Positions 32,459 through 39,923 of a DNA stretch of 50,386 nt are shown here, in pieces. The notes below the pieces were generated by a model, which had not been told where the DNA came from, did no database searches, and saw nothing but the letters and a program-made list of their open reading frames with translations. The stretch covers positions 1 to 50,386 of the forward strand of contig SVLC01000007.1 in NCBI GenBank assembly GCA_015068155.1. The letters run 5' to 3'. Both the position numbers and the translations under genes were made by a program. Every line of letters starts with the position of its first letter. Position 1 is the first letter of the stretch. The DNA comes from Oscillospiraceae bacterium (lineage in GTDB: Bacteria > Bacillota > Clostridia > Oscillospirales > Oscillospiraceae).

Positions 32459-32923
32459 TTAGAAAGGAAGCTGAGCGTCATCGTCATCCAGCATCGCAAA
32501 GTCGGATGCGGGATTGCCAGCGGGAGCGGCGTAACCGCCGAAGCTGGGAGCTGCGGGCGCAGCGCCATAGGCAGTGTTGCCGTAGGCGTTATCGCCTTCG
32601 CGCTTGCTGTCGCCGAAGTAGACATTGTCTGCAACGACCTCAGCAGTGCGGCGCTTGTTGCCATCCTTGTCGGTCCAGCTGCGGATCTGCAGCCGGCCGG
32701 AAACCACGATCATGCGGCCCTTGGTGAAATACTTGGAGACAAACTCGCCGGTCTGACGCCAAGCCACGCAGTCGATGAAATCGGTTTCCTTTTCGCCGCC
32801 GTCTCTGCCGCCGAAGTCACGGTCGACAGCCACGGTAAAACTGGCAACGGCGGTGCCGGTGCCGGTGCGGCGAAGTTCGGGGTCACGGGTTAGACGACCC
32901 ATGATTACAATGTGGTTGAGCAT
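32459..32923 (-). CDS. ssb: Single-stranded DNA-binding protein
   Basis: A 154-residue SSB: OB fold (MLNHIVIMGRLTRDPELRRT, FIDCVAWRQTGEFVSKYFTKG, GRLQIRSWTDKDGNKRRTAEV) about 1-108, a glycine/alanine-rich linker, and the acidic tip DDDDAQLPF that docks repair and replication partners. It coats single-stranded DNA. In the usual operon between rpsF (3 bp away) and rpsR. Confidence 0.96.
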   Translation of the reverse strand: MLNHIVIMGRLTRDPELRRTGTGTAVASFTVAVDRDFGGRDGGEKETDFIDCVAWRQTGEFVSKYFTKGRMIVVSGRLQIRSWTDKDGNKRRTAEVVADNVYFGDSKREGDNAYGNTAYGAAPAAPSFGGYAAPAGNPASDFAMLDDDDAQLPF

Positions 32924-32926
32924 TTC

Positions 32927-33223
32927 TTAGCCCTCCACAGCGGTGGTCAGGCAGCGCATAACGCCTTCGGTGATCTTCATAACACGCTCCAGCTCTGCGG
33001 GGAACTCGGGCTTGCTTTCGAAGTTCATCAGGACGTAGTAGCCTTCGGCCATGTCATTAACGAGATAAGCCAGACGACGCTTGCCCCACTCGTCGATGTT
33101 GGACAGAGTACCCTCCGCCTCCACCATTGCCTTGAACTTTTCCACCAGTGCTGCGATGCCCTCCTCGCCCAGAGTGGGATCGATGATGTAGAGCACCTCG
33201 TACTTACCAGTGATCTTAGCCAT
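32927..33223 (-). CDS. rpsF: 30S ribosomal protein S6
   Basis: A 98-residue S6: YEVLYIIDPTLGEEGIAALV, LSNIDEWGKRRLAYLVNDMA and EGYYVLMNFESK. First gene of the operon, with an AAAGGAGGTG ribosome binding site. A structured leader lies upstream in the position of the S6:S18 autoregulatory RNA. Confidence 0.96.
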   Translation of the reverse strand: MAKITGKYEVLYIIDPTLGEEGIAALVEKFKAMVEAEGTLSNIDEWGKRRLAYLVNDMAEGYYVLMNFESKPEFPAELERVMKITEGVMRCLTTAVEG

Positions 33224-33332
33224 GTTGATTGCACCTCCTTTTGGACATTTAGGCCCCCGGTCTCGCCGGGAGCAAGGATATGTCTGCGTTCGCAGACTGA
33301 GCCATTATAGCGGAATATGTTTCATTTGTCAA
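33224..33332 (-). promoter_or_regulatory. rpsF promoter and S6:S18-type leader
   Basis: Minus-strand perfect TTGACA (33327-33332), 17-nt spacer and perfect TATAAT (33304-33309). The leader contains hairpins GTCTGCG/CGCAGAC (33282-33297) and CCCGGCGAGACCGGG (about 33254-33271) before the ribosome binding site. Known S6:S18 leaders present CCG to the S6-S18 complex; fit here is plausible but not computed. Confidence 0.6.
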
Positions 33333-33357
33333 GGATTTTCTTGGGAAAATCTGAGCA

Positions 33358-34098
33358 TTATCCGTATTTTTTTGTATTTTGCTGACTTTCCAACACCCGC
33401 ACCATGGCGTGGAGCATTTTACTGTTGGTAGGGCGGGGGATCATGCCGTTGGGAGCGGGGGTAAAATAGCGGCGCCAAACTGCCTCGTTGCGCTGATCCC
33501 AGGCCGATTCAATGGCGCTGCGGATGCTGCGTTCCACCTGCTGACCGCTTTTGCCGAAATGCTTGCCGATGGCCGGGTACAGTTCCTTGGTAACGGTTTG
33601 CTGGATATTTTGGGCGAACAGCGGCGCGCCATAGATCAAATAGCGATAGCCGTCCCGATGACTGCCGAAGCTGAGCTGCAGCAAAACGCCGGAAAGCTCT
33701 GTCCTGGACAGCGCCGGCGGGGCGGGCGCCAGATCGATGGCACCGGCGATCTCGTCGATATGTCCGGCGATGGCGGCAGGCGCACAGGGCTTTTTGATGA
33801 TGTAATCCACCTGCAGTCTGCTAAGGGCTTCGGAAATGTATGGACTTTCAAATCCGCAGGCGGCCAAAATGCCGGGACGAATGCCTTCCTGCAGCGCTGT
33901 CTGCAGAACAGTGATGCCGTCGATCTGGGGAAGCATCAGGTCCATATATACGATATCCGGGGCAAAACTGCGCAGCAATTCCAGCGCCCGGTCGCCGCTG
34001 CGGCAGATGCAAACCTGGTAATGCTCGCCGAAAAGCTCCGCCAGGGTTTGCCGCAGCTCGTCGTTGCTTTCTGCGATCAGTAATTTGCGGGTTGCCAT
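33358..34098 (-). CDS. Diverged second Spo0A-like response regulator
   Basis: A 246-residue paralog of the Spo0A at 161-937. The receiver has phospho-site D53 in VYMDLMLPQIDG and K103 in IIKKPC; the usual acidic pair is reduced to E10-S11 in LIAESND. The C-terminal Spo0A domain is recognisable (ELYPAIGKHF, QQVERSIRSAIESAW, RPTNSKMLHAMV), but the linker differs. It is likely a phosphorylated DNA-binding regulator with shifted input or targets. A sigma-A promoter and two near-0A boxes lie upstream, and a cysteine-rich peptide gene is divergent. Confidence 0.85.
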   Translation of the reverse strand: MATRKLLIAESNDELRQTLAELFGEHYQVCICRSGDRALELLRSFAPDIVYMDLMLPQIDGITVLQTALQEGIRPGILAACGFESPYISEALSRLQVDYIIKKPCAPAAIAGHIDEIAGAIDLAPAPPALSRTELSGVLLQLSFGSHRDGYRYLIYGAPLFAQNIQQTVTKELYPAIGKHFGKSGQQVERSIRSAIESAWDQRNEAVWRRYFTPAPNGMIPRPTNSKMLHAMVRVLESQQNTKKYG

Positions 34099-34131
34099 AG
34101 ATTTTCCCTCTTTCTGGTAAAAACTGGAAAA

Positions 34132-34160
34132 AGTATAACAGGAAGTTCGCCAAAATACAA
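34132..34160 (-). promoter_or_regulatory. Promoter of the second spo0A-like gene
   Basis: Minus-strand TTGTAT (34155-34160), 17-nt spacer, TATACT (34132-34137). Confidence 0.65.
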
Positions 34161-34179
34161 GGAACTACAGCGCTGAAAA

Positions 34180-34205
34180 AATCGACAATTATCGACACTG
34201 ACAAA
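34180..34205. promoter_or_regulatory. Two tandem near-0A boxes
   Basis: The minus strand reads TGTCGATAATTGTCGATT: two direct TGTCGAT cores 10 bp apart, each one base from the 0A core TGTCGAA, plus TTTGTCAG just upstream. They lie between divergent spo0A-like and cysteine-rich peptide genes. Helical-turn spacing suits a dimeric regulator. Confidence 0.45.
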
Positions 34206-34285
34206 TATTTGCACCATTTTGCGCCGCCGGAATACCATGGAATGAGCGGCATGAAAAGCCGCATCAAAAAAACGGAGGTATGTAT

Positions 34286-34420
34286 ATGTGTAATTTTGGT
34301 AGTAACAACGGTGGCTTCTGCGGTGGGAATATGTGCTGGATCATCATTCTGATTCTTCTGCTGTGCTGCTGCGGCGGCGGTAACGGCGGCTGCGATTGCG
34401 ACAGCGGCTGCCGCTGCTAA
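34286..34420 (+). CDS. Tiny cysteine/glycine-rich membrane peptide
   Basis: A 44-residue peptide: polar Gly/Asn-rich start, one membrane helix (CWIIILILLLCCC, about residues 17-29) and a Gly/Cys/Asp-rich tail. Ten of 44 residues are cysteine. The ATG at 34280 is too close to CGGAGG, so ATG 34286 (7 nt spacing) is chosen. It ends at a good terminator. It recalls the small glycine-rich YjcZ-type sporulation peptides in layout but not in sequence. Its divergence from a Spo0A-like regulator suggests a sporulation or envelope role; this is inference. Confidence 0.6.
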   Translation: MCNFGSNNGGFCGGNMCWIIILILLLCCCGGGNGGCDCDSGCRC

Positions 34421-34451
34421 AAAAGGAGGGGTGCCCGCGGGCACCCCTTTC
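34421..34451. terminator. Bidirectional terminator before nth
   Basis: A perfect 20-nt palindrome GGGGTGCCCGCGGGCACCCC between an A run and a T run. Confidence 0.85.
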
Positions 34452-34463
34452 CTGTTATGGTCA

Positions 34464-35108
34464 TTATGATTGCCCGGCAGCCACGCCGCTGAATTCTGCG
34501 CAATAGGGTCGCAGAGGGCAGTTGCCGCATTGGGGATTTCTGGCGGTGCAGCAATCCCGGCCGAACAGAACGATGCGGTGACAAAAATCCGAACTTTCTT
34601 CCGGCGGCAAAATGGCGCGGAGCTGTTTTTCCACCTTTTCCGGCTCTTTGCCGGAGGACAGGCCCAGCCTGCCGCAGATGCGGATACAATGGGTATCGCA
34701 CACCACACTGCCGGGAACGCCGTACAGATCTCCCAGCAGCAGATTGGCGGTTTTACGGCCCACGCCGGGGATCCGCAGCAAATGTTCCATGCTGCCTGGT
34801 ACTTTTCCGCCATAATCCGAAAGCAGCATCTGACAACCCAGCACGATATCCCGGGCCTTGTGCTTATAAAAGCCGCAGGAATGAACATAATTTTCCACAT
34901 CTTCGATCCTTGCCGCGGCCATGGCCTCCAGAGTGGGGTAGGCGGCGAATAATGCCGGCGTCACCAGATTCACCCGGGCATCGGTACATTGGGCGGAAAG
35001 CCGCACGGCGATCATCAATTCATAATCTTTGCTGTAATGCAGCGCGCAGGGCGCATGGGGATAGCGCAATTTCAGCAGGTGAATAATGGCGTTTACTTTT
35101 TCTTGCAT
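34464..35108 (-). CDS. nth: Endonuclease III
   Basis: A 214-residue base-excision repair glycosylase/AP lyase. It has the HhH motif LLRIPGVGRKTANLLL with catalytic lysine, the catalytic aspartate in VVCDTHC, and the C-terminal 4Fe-4S cluster loop C-x6-C-x2-C-x5-C (CTARNPQCGNCPLRPYC). It removes oxidised pyrimidines. The GGAGGG site upstream fixes the ATG. Confidence 0.95.
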   Translation of the reverse strand: MQEKVNAIIHLLKLRYPHAPCALHYSKDYELMIAVRLSAQCTDARVNLVTPALFAAYPTLEAMAAARIEDVENYVHSCGFYKHKARDIVLGCQMLLSDYGGKVPGSMEHLLRIPGVGRKTANLLLGDLYGVPGSVVCDTHCIRICGRLGLSSGKEPEKVEKQLRAILPPEESSDFCHRIVLFGRDCCTARNPQCGNCPLRPYCAEFSGVAAGQS

Positions 35109-35177
35109 TACGATCCCTCCTTTTGCCCTATTTTATCATAATCTTCGGCAAAAGAAAAGAGTAAATCCGTACTGCCG

Positions 35178-35281
35178 TAAATTGTTGTTTAGCTTAGTAT
35201 CCGTACCGAATATGTCATTCTGAGCGGAGCGGCCCAAAGGGCCGCGTAGTCGAAGGATGACATGATAAACAACAATTTATC
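35178..35281. repeat. Short element with terminal inverted repeats (copy 4)
   Basis: Ends TAAATTGTTGTTTAGC (35178-35193) and GATAAACAACAATTTATC (35264-35281); the right end is identical to that of copy 1. Interior has ATGTCATTCTGAGCGG and GTCGAAGGATGACAT, the same palindrome class as copy 1 in a shorter form. It touches the stop of the tandem-OB gene. Confidence 0.65.
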
Positions 35282-35893
35282 TTACAAACAGTCGTCGATG
35301 ATCTCCGCGGTCAGGGCAGAGATCTCATAGGCGGTTCGCTCCTGGGGCCCGCTTTCTGTTTGTTTGGTGTATACCCGGCTTTGCAGCCGTCCGCAGATGC
35401 GTATTTGGTCGCTGGTGCGGCATTGGGCTAATTCATGGGCGGTCCGCCCCCATAGAATGCAGGGCAGATAGTCGGCCCGGCGGTAGGCCCGGGGTACTGC
35501 CAGCATAATATCGCAGATATCCCGTCCCAGCGGGGTGCGCCGGCAGATAGGATCCCGGCATAACGGCCCCCGAAGGATCACGTCATTCACCGGATCGCCG
35601 TCTTCGGCGGTGATGGCGGTGGCGTAAACGAAGATCAACAATCTCCGGACACCCTCCTCCCGCAGATTATGAGAGCGGATCTGCCCTTCGATCCGCAGCA
35701 TTTCCCCACCGGACAGATCCAGACAGTTCAGCACGGCTTCTTCCGCCACAATGGGCAGATAGTCTGCGTTTCCCGATAACCGGGGGACACAGAGGGTGAA
35801 ACGAAAAAACCGTTTTCGGTGATTTTCGTGGGAAAACCGGGGTAATTCCTGCAGCTCGCCCCGGAGAATGACCGTATTTTCAAAATGTTCCAT
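35282..35893 (-). CDS. Tandem OB-fold single-strand-binding-like protein
   Basis: A 203-residue protein made of two consecutive SSB-like OB folds. The first (about 5-95: NTVILRGELQELPRFS, RFTLCVPRLSGNADYLPIV) and second (about 103-190: NDVILRGPLCRDPICRRTPL, DIMLAVPRAYRRADYLPCIL) share layout. It lacks the acidic SSB tail. Such proteins occur in Clostridia near but distinct from ssb; role unknown, probably nucleic-acid binding. ATG 35893 follows GAGGTGGT; longer frames upstream run through the ygiQ terminator. Confidence 0.7.
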   Translation of the reverse strand: MEHFENTVILRGELQELPRFSHENHRKRFFRFTLCVPRLSGNADYLPIVAEEAVLNCLDLSGGEMLRIEGQIRSHNLREEGVRRLLIFVYATAITAEDGDPVNDVILRGPLCRDPICRRTPLGRDICDIMLAVPRAYRRADYLPCILWGRTAHELAQCRTSDQIRICGRLQSRVYTKQTESGPQERTAYEISALTAEIIDDCL

Positions 35894-35973
35894 AAGTACC
35901 ACCTCATATTCAGATGTATGGAACAATCTATGCCCCCAAAGGGGAAAACAGAACTCAGGCAGAACATAAAACC

Positions 35974-35999
35974 GCCCCGGTGGGAATTCCCACCGGGGC
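35974..35999 (-). terminator. Terminator after ygiQ
   Basis: A perfect 26-nt palindrome (GCCCCGGTGGGAA and its mirror), followed on the minus strand by GGTTTTAT. Confidence 0.65.
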
Positions 36000-36006
36000 A
36001 GCAGAT

Positions 36007-37935
36007 TCATTTCCGTTTCCCGCCTTTGGCGGCCTTGGTGACGGCACCCTTGGGGGCGGTGGGCTTGGGGATATTGCCCCTGGGCAGCGGCTTCTTGCCC
36101 TTGACGGGCGCCTTGGGCGGGGGCGCGGATGGACGGTCGGTCCTGGGTGGCACCGCCCGGATCAGGCACTTGGGCCCGGAGCCGATGAGATCCTCCCGGT
36201 GGGCTTTCAGCAGCGCTTCTCTCACCAAATAATAGTTTTTGGGATTGCGGTATTGGATCAGCGCCCGCTGCATGGCCTTTTCGTGGGGATCCGTGGGGAC
36301 ATATACCCGCTCCATGGTTCTGGGATCCAAACCGGTGTAGTACATCACCGTGGACAGGGTGGAGGGAGTGGGGTAGAAATCCTGCACCTGCTCCGGATTG
36401 TAGCCCATTTCCCGGATGTATTCCGCCAGTTCAATGGCCTCCCTCAGCGTAGAGCCGGGATGGCTGGACATCAGGTAGGGAACCAGATACTGATTCATGC
36501 TGTATTGCTTGTTCAGGGCGAAATACTTATCCACAAACCGGTTGTACACCGCATTTCTCGGCTTGCCCATCTTGTCCAGCACCGCGTCGGAAACGTGTTC
36601 CGGCGCCACCTTCAGCTGGCCGGAGATGTGGAATTGCACCAATTCCTTGAAGAAAGTATCCTTTTTGTCCGCCAGCAGATAGTCAAAGCGGATGCCGCTG
36701 CGGATAAAGACCTTTTTTACCCCGGGGATTTTTCGCAATTTGCGCAGCAGCGCTACATAATCACTGTGGTCGGCATTCATATTCTTGCAGGGCGTGGGGA
36801 ACAGGCACTGCCGGCCGCCGCAGGCGCCCTTGCTAAGCTGCTTTTCGCAGGCGGGGTGGCGGAAATTGGCGGTGGGGCCGCCTACATCGTGGATATAGCC
36901 TTTGAAATCCTTATTTTTTACCATCTGCTCCGCTTCTGCCAGGATGGACTCGTGGCTGCGGGTCTGAATAATTCTTCCCTGGTGGAAAGTCAGGGCGCAG
37001 AAGGAACAGGCGCCGAAGCAGCCACGGTTGGACACCAGGCTGAACTGCACTTCTTCAATGGCCGGCACACCACCCTTTTTGGCGTAGCTGGGATGCCAGG
37101 TGCGCATATAGGGCAGCTCGTAGACCGCGTCCATTTCTGCCTGGGTCAGGGGCTTTTGGGGCGGATTCTGCACCACAAATTCCTTGCCGTAAGGCTCCGC
37201 CAGCCGCTTGGCGGTGAAAGGATCGCAGTTGCCGTATTGGATCTTGAAGCTTTCGGCGTATTTTTTCTTATTTGCCTTCAGTTCTTCGAAAGCGGGCAGA
37301 ACAATGGTGGGCAGACTTTCGTCCAGTTCAGCGGTTTTGTACACCGTGCCATCCACATAAGTGATGTCCTTGGCCTCCATGCCGGCATTCAGTGCGTCAG
37401 CCAGCTCCACAATACTCTTTTCGCCCATGCCGTACATGAGAATGTCGGCCTGGCTGTCCAGGAGAATGGAGCGCTTCATGCTTTCGCTCCAGTAGTCGTA
37501 GTGACCCAGACGGCGCAGACTGGCTTCAATGCCGCCGATGAGGATTGGCACATCCTTGTAGGTCTGGCGGATCAGATTGCAGTAGACAACGGTGGCGTAA
37601 TCCGGGCGCTTGCCCATTTCACCGCCGGGGGTGAAGGCATCGGTTTTCCGGCGGTGTTTGGTGACGGAGTAGTGGTTCACCATGGAGTCCATGTTGCCGC
37701 CGGACACCAAAAATCCCAGCCGGGGACGGCCGTAGATATCGATGGATTTGGGATCTTTCCAATCGGGCTGGGAAATGATGCCAACGCTGTAGCCGTGCTT
37801 TTCCAGAATGCGGCTGATGATGGCATGGCCAAAGGAATGGTGATCCACATAGGCATCGCCGATGACATAGACAAAATCGCACTGCGCCCAGCCCCGGTCG
37901 ATCATATCCTGTTTGCAAATGGGCAGAAAATCCAT
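36007..37935 (-). CDS. YgiQ family radical SAM protein
   Basis: A 642-residue protein. The radical SAM cluster motif [10 protein letters not shown] is preceded by the long N-terminal YgiQ domain ([35 protein letters not shown]) and followed by [32 protein letters not shown] and the family C-terminal region. The last about 50 residues are a lysine/proline-rich basic tail. The catalysed reaction in this family is not established. AGGAGG precedes ATG 37935. Confidence 0.9.
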   Translation of the reverse strand: MDFLPICKQDMIDRGWAQCDFVYVIGDAYVDHHSFGHAIISRILEKHGYSVGIISQPDWKDPKSIDIYGRPRLGFLVSGGNMDSMVNHYSVTKHRRKTDAFTPGGEMGKRPDYATVVYCNLIRQTYKDVPILIGGIEASLRRLGHYDYWSESMKRSILLDSQADILMYGMGEKSIVELADALNAGMEAKDITYVDGTVYKTAELDESLPTIVLPAFEELKANKKKYAESFKIQYGNCDPFTAKRLAEPYGKEFVVQNPPQKPLTQAEMDAVYELPYMRTWHPSYAKKGGVPAIEEVQFSLVSNRGCFGACSFCALTFHQGRIIQTRSHESILAEAEQMVKNKDFKGYIHDVGGPTANFRHPACEKQLSKGACGGRQCLFPTPCKNMNADHSDYVALLRKLRKIPGVKKVFIRSGIRFDYLLADKKDTFFKELVQFHISGQLKVAPEHVSDAVLDKMGKPRNAVYNRFVDKYFALNKQYSMNQYLVPYLMSSHPGSTLREAIELAEYIREMGYNPEQVQDFYPTPSTLSTVMYYTGLDPRTMERVYVPTDPHEKAMQRALIQYRNPKNYYLVREALLKAHREDLIGSGPKCLIRAVPPRTDRPSAPPPKAPVKGKKPLPRGNIPKPTAPKGAVTKAAKGGKRK

Positions 37936-38027
37936 AGCATTTCCTCCTGCGCATATTTTATTTATCATAACACAAAACGCCGGAAAAGGGAAGTAAAAAA
38001 CTTTTTTGAAAAAGATGAAAAAAAGTG

Positions 38028-38056
38028 TTGACAAATGGAAAGCGGTGTGCTAATAT
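38028..38056 (+). promoter_or_regulatory. tRNA-Leu promoter
   Basis: Perfect TTGACA (38028-38033), 17-nt spacer, TAATAT (38051-38056), about 30 nt before the mature tRNA 5' end. Confidence 0.85.
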
Positions 38057-38086
38057 ACTCAAGCGCTGAGGCGCGGAACAATATAT

Positions 38087-38174
38087 GGGCGAGTGGTGGA
38101 ATTGGTAGACTCGCTAGATTCAGGTTCTAGTGTTCACTGCGGACGTGCGGGTTCAAGTCCCGCCTCGCCCACCA
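38087..38174 (+). tRNA. tRNA-Leu (anticodon CAG)
   Basis: An 88-nt class II tRNA: acceptor stem GGGCGAG/CTCGCCC, D arm GTGGAATTGGTAGAC, anticodon stem CTAGA/TCTAG with loop TTCAGGT giving anticodon CAG, a long variable arm, T arm GCGGGTTCAAGTCCCGC, discriminator A and encoded CCA. It decodes CUG. Confidence 0.97.
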
Positions 38175-38175
38175 A

Positions 38176-38206
38176 AGAGACAGCTTACAAGGCTGTCTCT
38201 TTTTTT
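38176..38206 (+). terminator. tRNA-Leu terminator
   Basis: AGAGACAGC/GCTGTCTCT stem with 7-nt loop, then a T run immediately after the tRNA. Confidence 0.9.
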
Positions 38207-38209
38207 GTC

Positions 38210-38730
38210 AGTCGATGGTCGCTAAAATGGTGAAAACCCCTAATTTTCCGGTTAAAAACGGAGAATTAGGGGCTTTTTGCGTTTTGTGGGTTATTCTGAT
38301 CTGCTTGCAACTATTTCTACCTATTTTTCCAAACCGCGTCGGCGCTGTGGCGGCGGAGGACGGCGGTGGAGTCGTATCAGCGATTTTCTTGTTTATATAT
38401 CATTACTATGAGCCGGTAGCGGAAACGCTATCGGCTATTTTTATTGTATCAAGAAAACCACCGGCTGTGCCGGTGGTTCCAAAAAGCTTTAGCTATGCAC
38501 AGAATAAATTATCCGAGCATAGCGAGGAACAACTAATAAAATCGAAAGATAGGAATTGTATCGAGTAAAGGAAGCTGAGAAAAGAGAAACCCTACCGCTA
38601 TTTCAATAGCAGTAGGGCACTTCATGCAAGCGAAAGAAAACTTGATGAGCCTATAGGCTCGGCTGGTAAAAGGCCCCAAGGGGGCTAGTGCATACCACCG
38701 GCACGGCCGGTGGTTATGATTGGTTAAAGA
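38210..38730. other. Structured non-coding region downstream of tRNA-Leu
   Basis: About 520 bp with no credible gene but many strong hairpins: CCCCTAATTTTCCG and its mirror with T-tract (38237-38278), AGCCGGTAGCG/CGCTATCGGCT (about 38410-38437), ACCACCGGC/GCCGGTGGT twice (38457-38477 and 38694-38714), CCCTAC-GCTATT mirror (38590-38617), GAGCCTATAGGCTC (38647-38660) and GCCCC/GGGGC (38673-38684). The sequence is more AT-rich and unlike its neighbours. It may be a remnant of a mobile element inserted beside the tRNA, or an RNA gene. Confidence 0.5.
38457..38714. mobile_element. Candidate IS200/IS605-derived non-autonomous element
   Basis: Two hairpins with identical 9-bp stems (ACCACCGGC/GCCGGTGGT) and 3-nt loops lie 237 bp apart, like the subterminal hairpins of IS200/IS605 elements. 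No transposase lies between; the interior is made of further stem-loops. It fits a palindrome-associated non-autonomous element but has not been matched to a known family. Confidence 0.35.
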
Positions 38731-38732
38731 AA

Positions 38733-38767
38733 AGGTGCTGCCTCACCTAACTAGTGAGACAGCACCT
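38733..38767 (-). terminator. araC-type gene terminator
   Basis: AGGTGCTG-x-CTCAC pairs with GTGAG-x-CAGCACCT; T-rich sequence follows on the minus strand. Confidence 0.75.
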
Positions 38768-38775
38768 CCGATATC

Positions 38776-39648
38776 TTATGTATTTTGCTCATCGCACATT
38801 GTGCGGTAGGCGGTTGGGGAGCAGCCGGCTGCGTTTTTGAAAAACCGGCTGAAGGAATAAATGGAGTTGAAATTCAATTCATTGGCAACCTGGGTCACAC
38901 CGGCTCCCTCCTGCAGCATTTCCTTGGCGTAGACCAATCTTTTCTCGTTATAATACTTGATGATCGGTCTGCCGGTATAATCCACAAAGGCTCGGGAGAG
39001 ATAGTAACGGCTGTAATGAAACTGCTGCTCCAGAGTATCCAGGGATATGATGTTTTTATAGTTGTAGTCAATAAACTGTTTGACCATGGCGGCGATATCC
39101 GATTCCGGCGCCGCCTGCTCATAGTCGGATAAGTTGTCACGGATCACCATTTGCAGCATGCACAGCATTTTCTGTTTCAGCTCCAGTTGATGAAGCTGAT
39201 TCTTGCAGAAATAATCGGAAATGATGGAAAACAGCAGTTCCCGGAAAGCCGCCATATCCGAGATCTTCAGCAGCGGGCCAATGCCGGTGCCAGCAAACAG
39301 ATCCGGCTGGATCCAGGTGCGCTCTTCAGGGGTGAAGTAGGGCAGATCCTTGAAAGATATATAGGAAAGCTCGCTGTATGGGCCGTAACACAGATCAAAA
39401 TGGATATGCGGCTGGCTGATGGAGCAATCATCCAGACTTTCCAGACAATGGGGCTGTCCTGGACGCAGGAAGATTACATCGCCTTTGTTGCACACATAGG
39501 CCTGGTCCTCCACAGTTAATAAAAAACTCCCGGATTCCAAAAAAATGATCTCATAATCAAAAATAATGCGTCGGCCGATCTTAAAAGGCGCCCTTAAATA
39601 GGAACGGGCCGCATAACGCACAAAGGGAGAAAAAGTGTTTAAGTTCAT
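38776..39648 (-). CDS. AraC-family regulator of the glycan locus
   Basis: A 290-residue regulator. The N-terminal cupin-like sensor (about 20-110, with YVCNKGDVIFLRPGQPHCLE) is typical of sugar-binding AraC proteins; the C-terminal two HTHs (SLDTLEQQFHYSRYYLSRAF; GVTQVANELNFNSIYSFSRF) bind DNA. ATG 39648 follows a purine-rich site; an earlier in-frame ATG lacks one. It is divergent from the sugar ABC importer operon and is probably its activator. A 10-bp inverted pair AATTGTTATT/AATAACAATT spans both promoters. Confidence 0.87.
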   Translation of the reverse strand: MNLNTFSPFVRYAARSYLRAPFKIGRRIIFDYEIIFLESGSFLLTVEDQAYVCNKGDVIFLRPGQPHCLESLDDCSISQPHIHFDLCYGPYSELSYISFKDLPYFTPEERTWIQPDLFAGTGIGPLLKISDMAAFRELLFSIISDYFCKNQLHQLELKQKMLCMLQMVIRDNLSDYEQAAPESDIAAMVKQFIDYNYKNIISLDTLEQQFHYSRYYLSRAFVDYTGRPIIKYYNEKRLVYAKEMLQEGAGVTQVANELNFNSIYSFSRFFKNAAGCSPTAYRTMCDEQNT

Positions 39649-39701
39649 ATAATCGCCTGCCTTTGCAAGAAGTGTTAAATAAAAAATCACCTTTCTGCGA
39701 G

Positions 39702-39806
39702 AATTGTTATTTATTATACCATGACTTTATTATATTGTAAATAAAAGAAAGGCAATTTATATAGGGTTGTATGTATATATTATCCAATGTTTACCGAATA
39801 ACAATT
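39702..39806. promoter_or_regulatory. Inverted 10-bp repeat pair in the divergent regulatory region
   Basis: AATTGTTATT (39702-39711) lies just downstream of the regulator's -10. Its exact reverse complement AATAACAATT (39797-39806) lies upstream of the importer operon. These are candidate AraC-protein half sites allowing looping or autoregulation. Confidence 0.4.
39713..39741 (-). promoter_or_regulatory. araC-type gene promoter
   Basis: Minus-strand TTTACA (39736-39741), 17-nt spacer, perfect TATAAT (39713-39718). Confidence 0.75.
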
Positions 39807-39923
39807 TTTACTGATATATAAATATGGTAAGAAATTCCGGCGGAAATGGCAAATGACACCGGCGGCATCCGTAGGGTGACAATGGTGATATTTTGAACAA
39901 CATTATGACAGGAGGACAACAAA

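Noticed and set aside
20000..36000. CRISPR array
   Set aside because: The repeats seen are few, widely spaced, palindromic and differ in their interiors; there are no regularly spaced direct repeats or cas genes.
38028..38174. Integration site with a duplicated tRNA 3' end
   Set aside because: No second copy of the tRNA-Leu 3' sequence was found within the window and no integrase gene is present, so an attachment site is not supported.
38215..38568. 117-codon plus-strand frame after tRNA-Leu
   Set aside because: It spans two strong hairpins and a terminator-like structure, has no ribosome binding site and shows no recognisable protein features.
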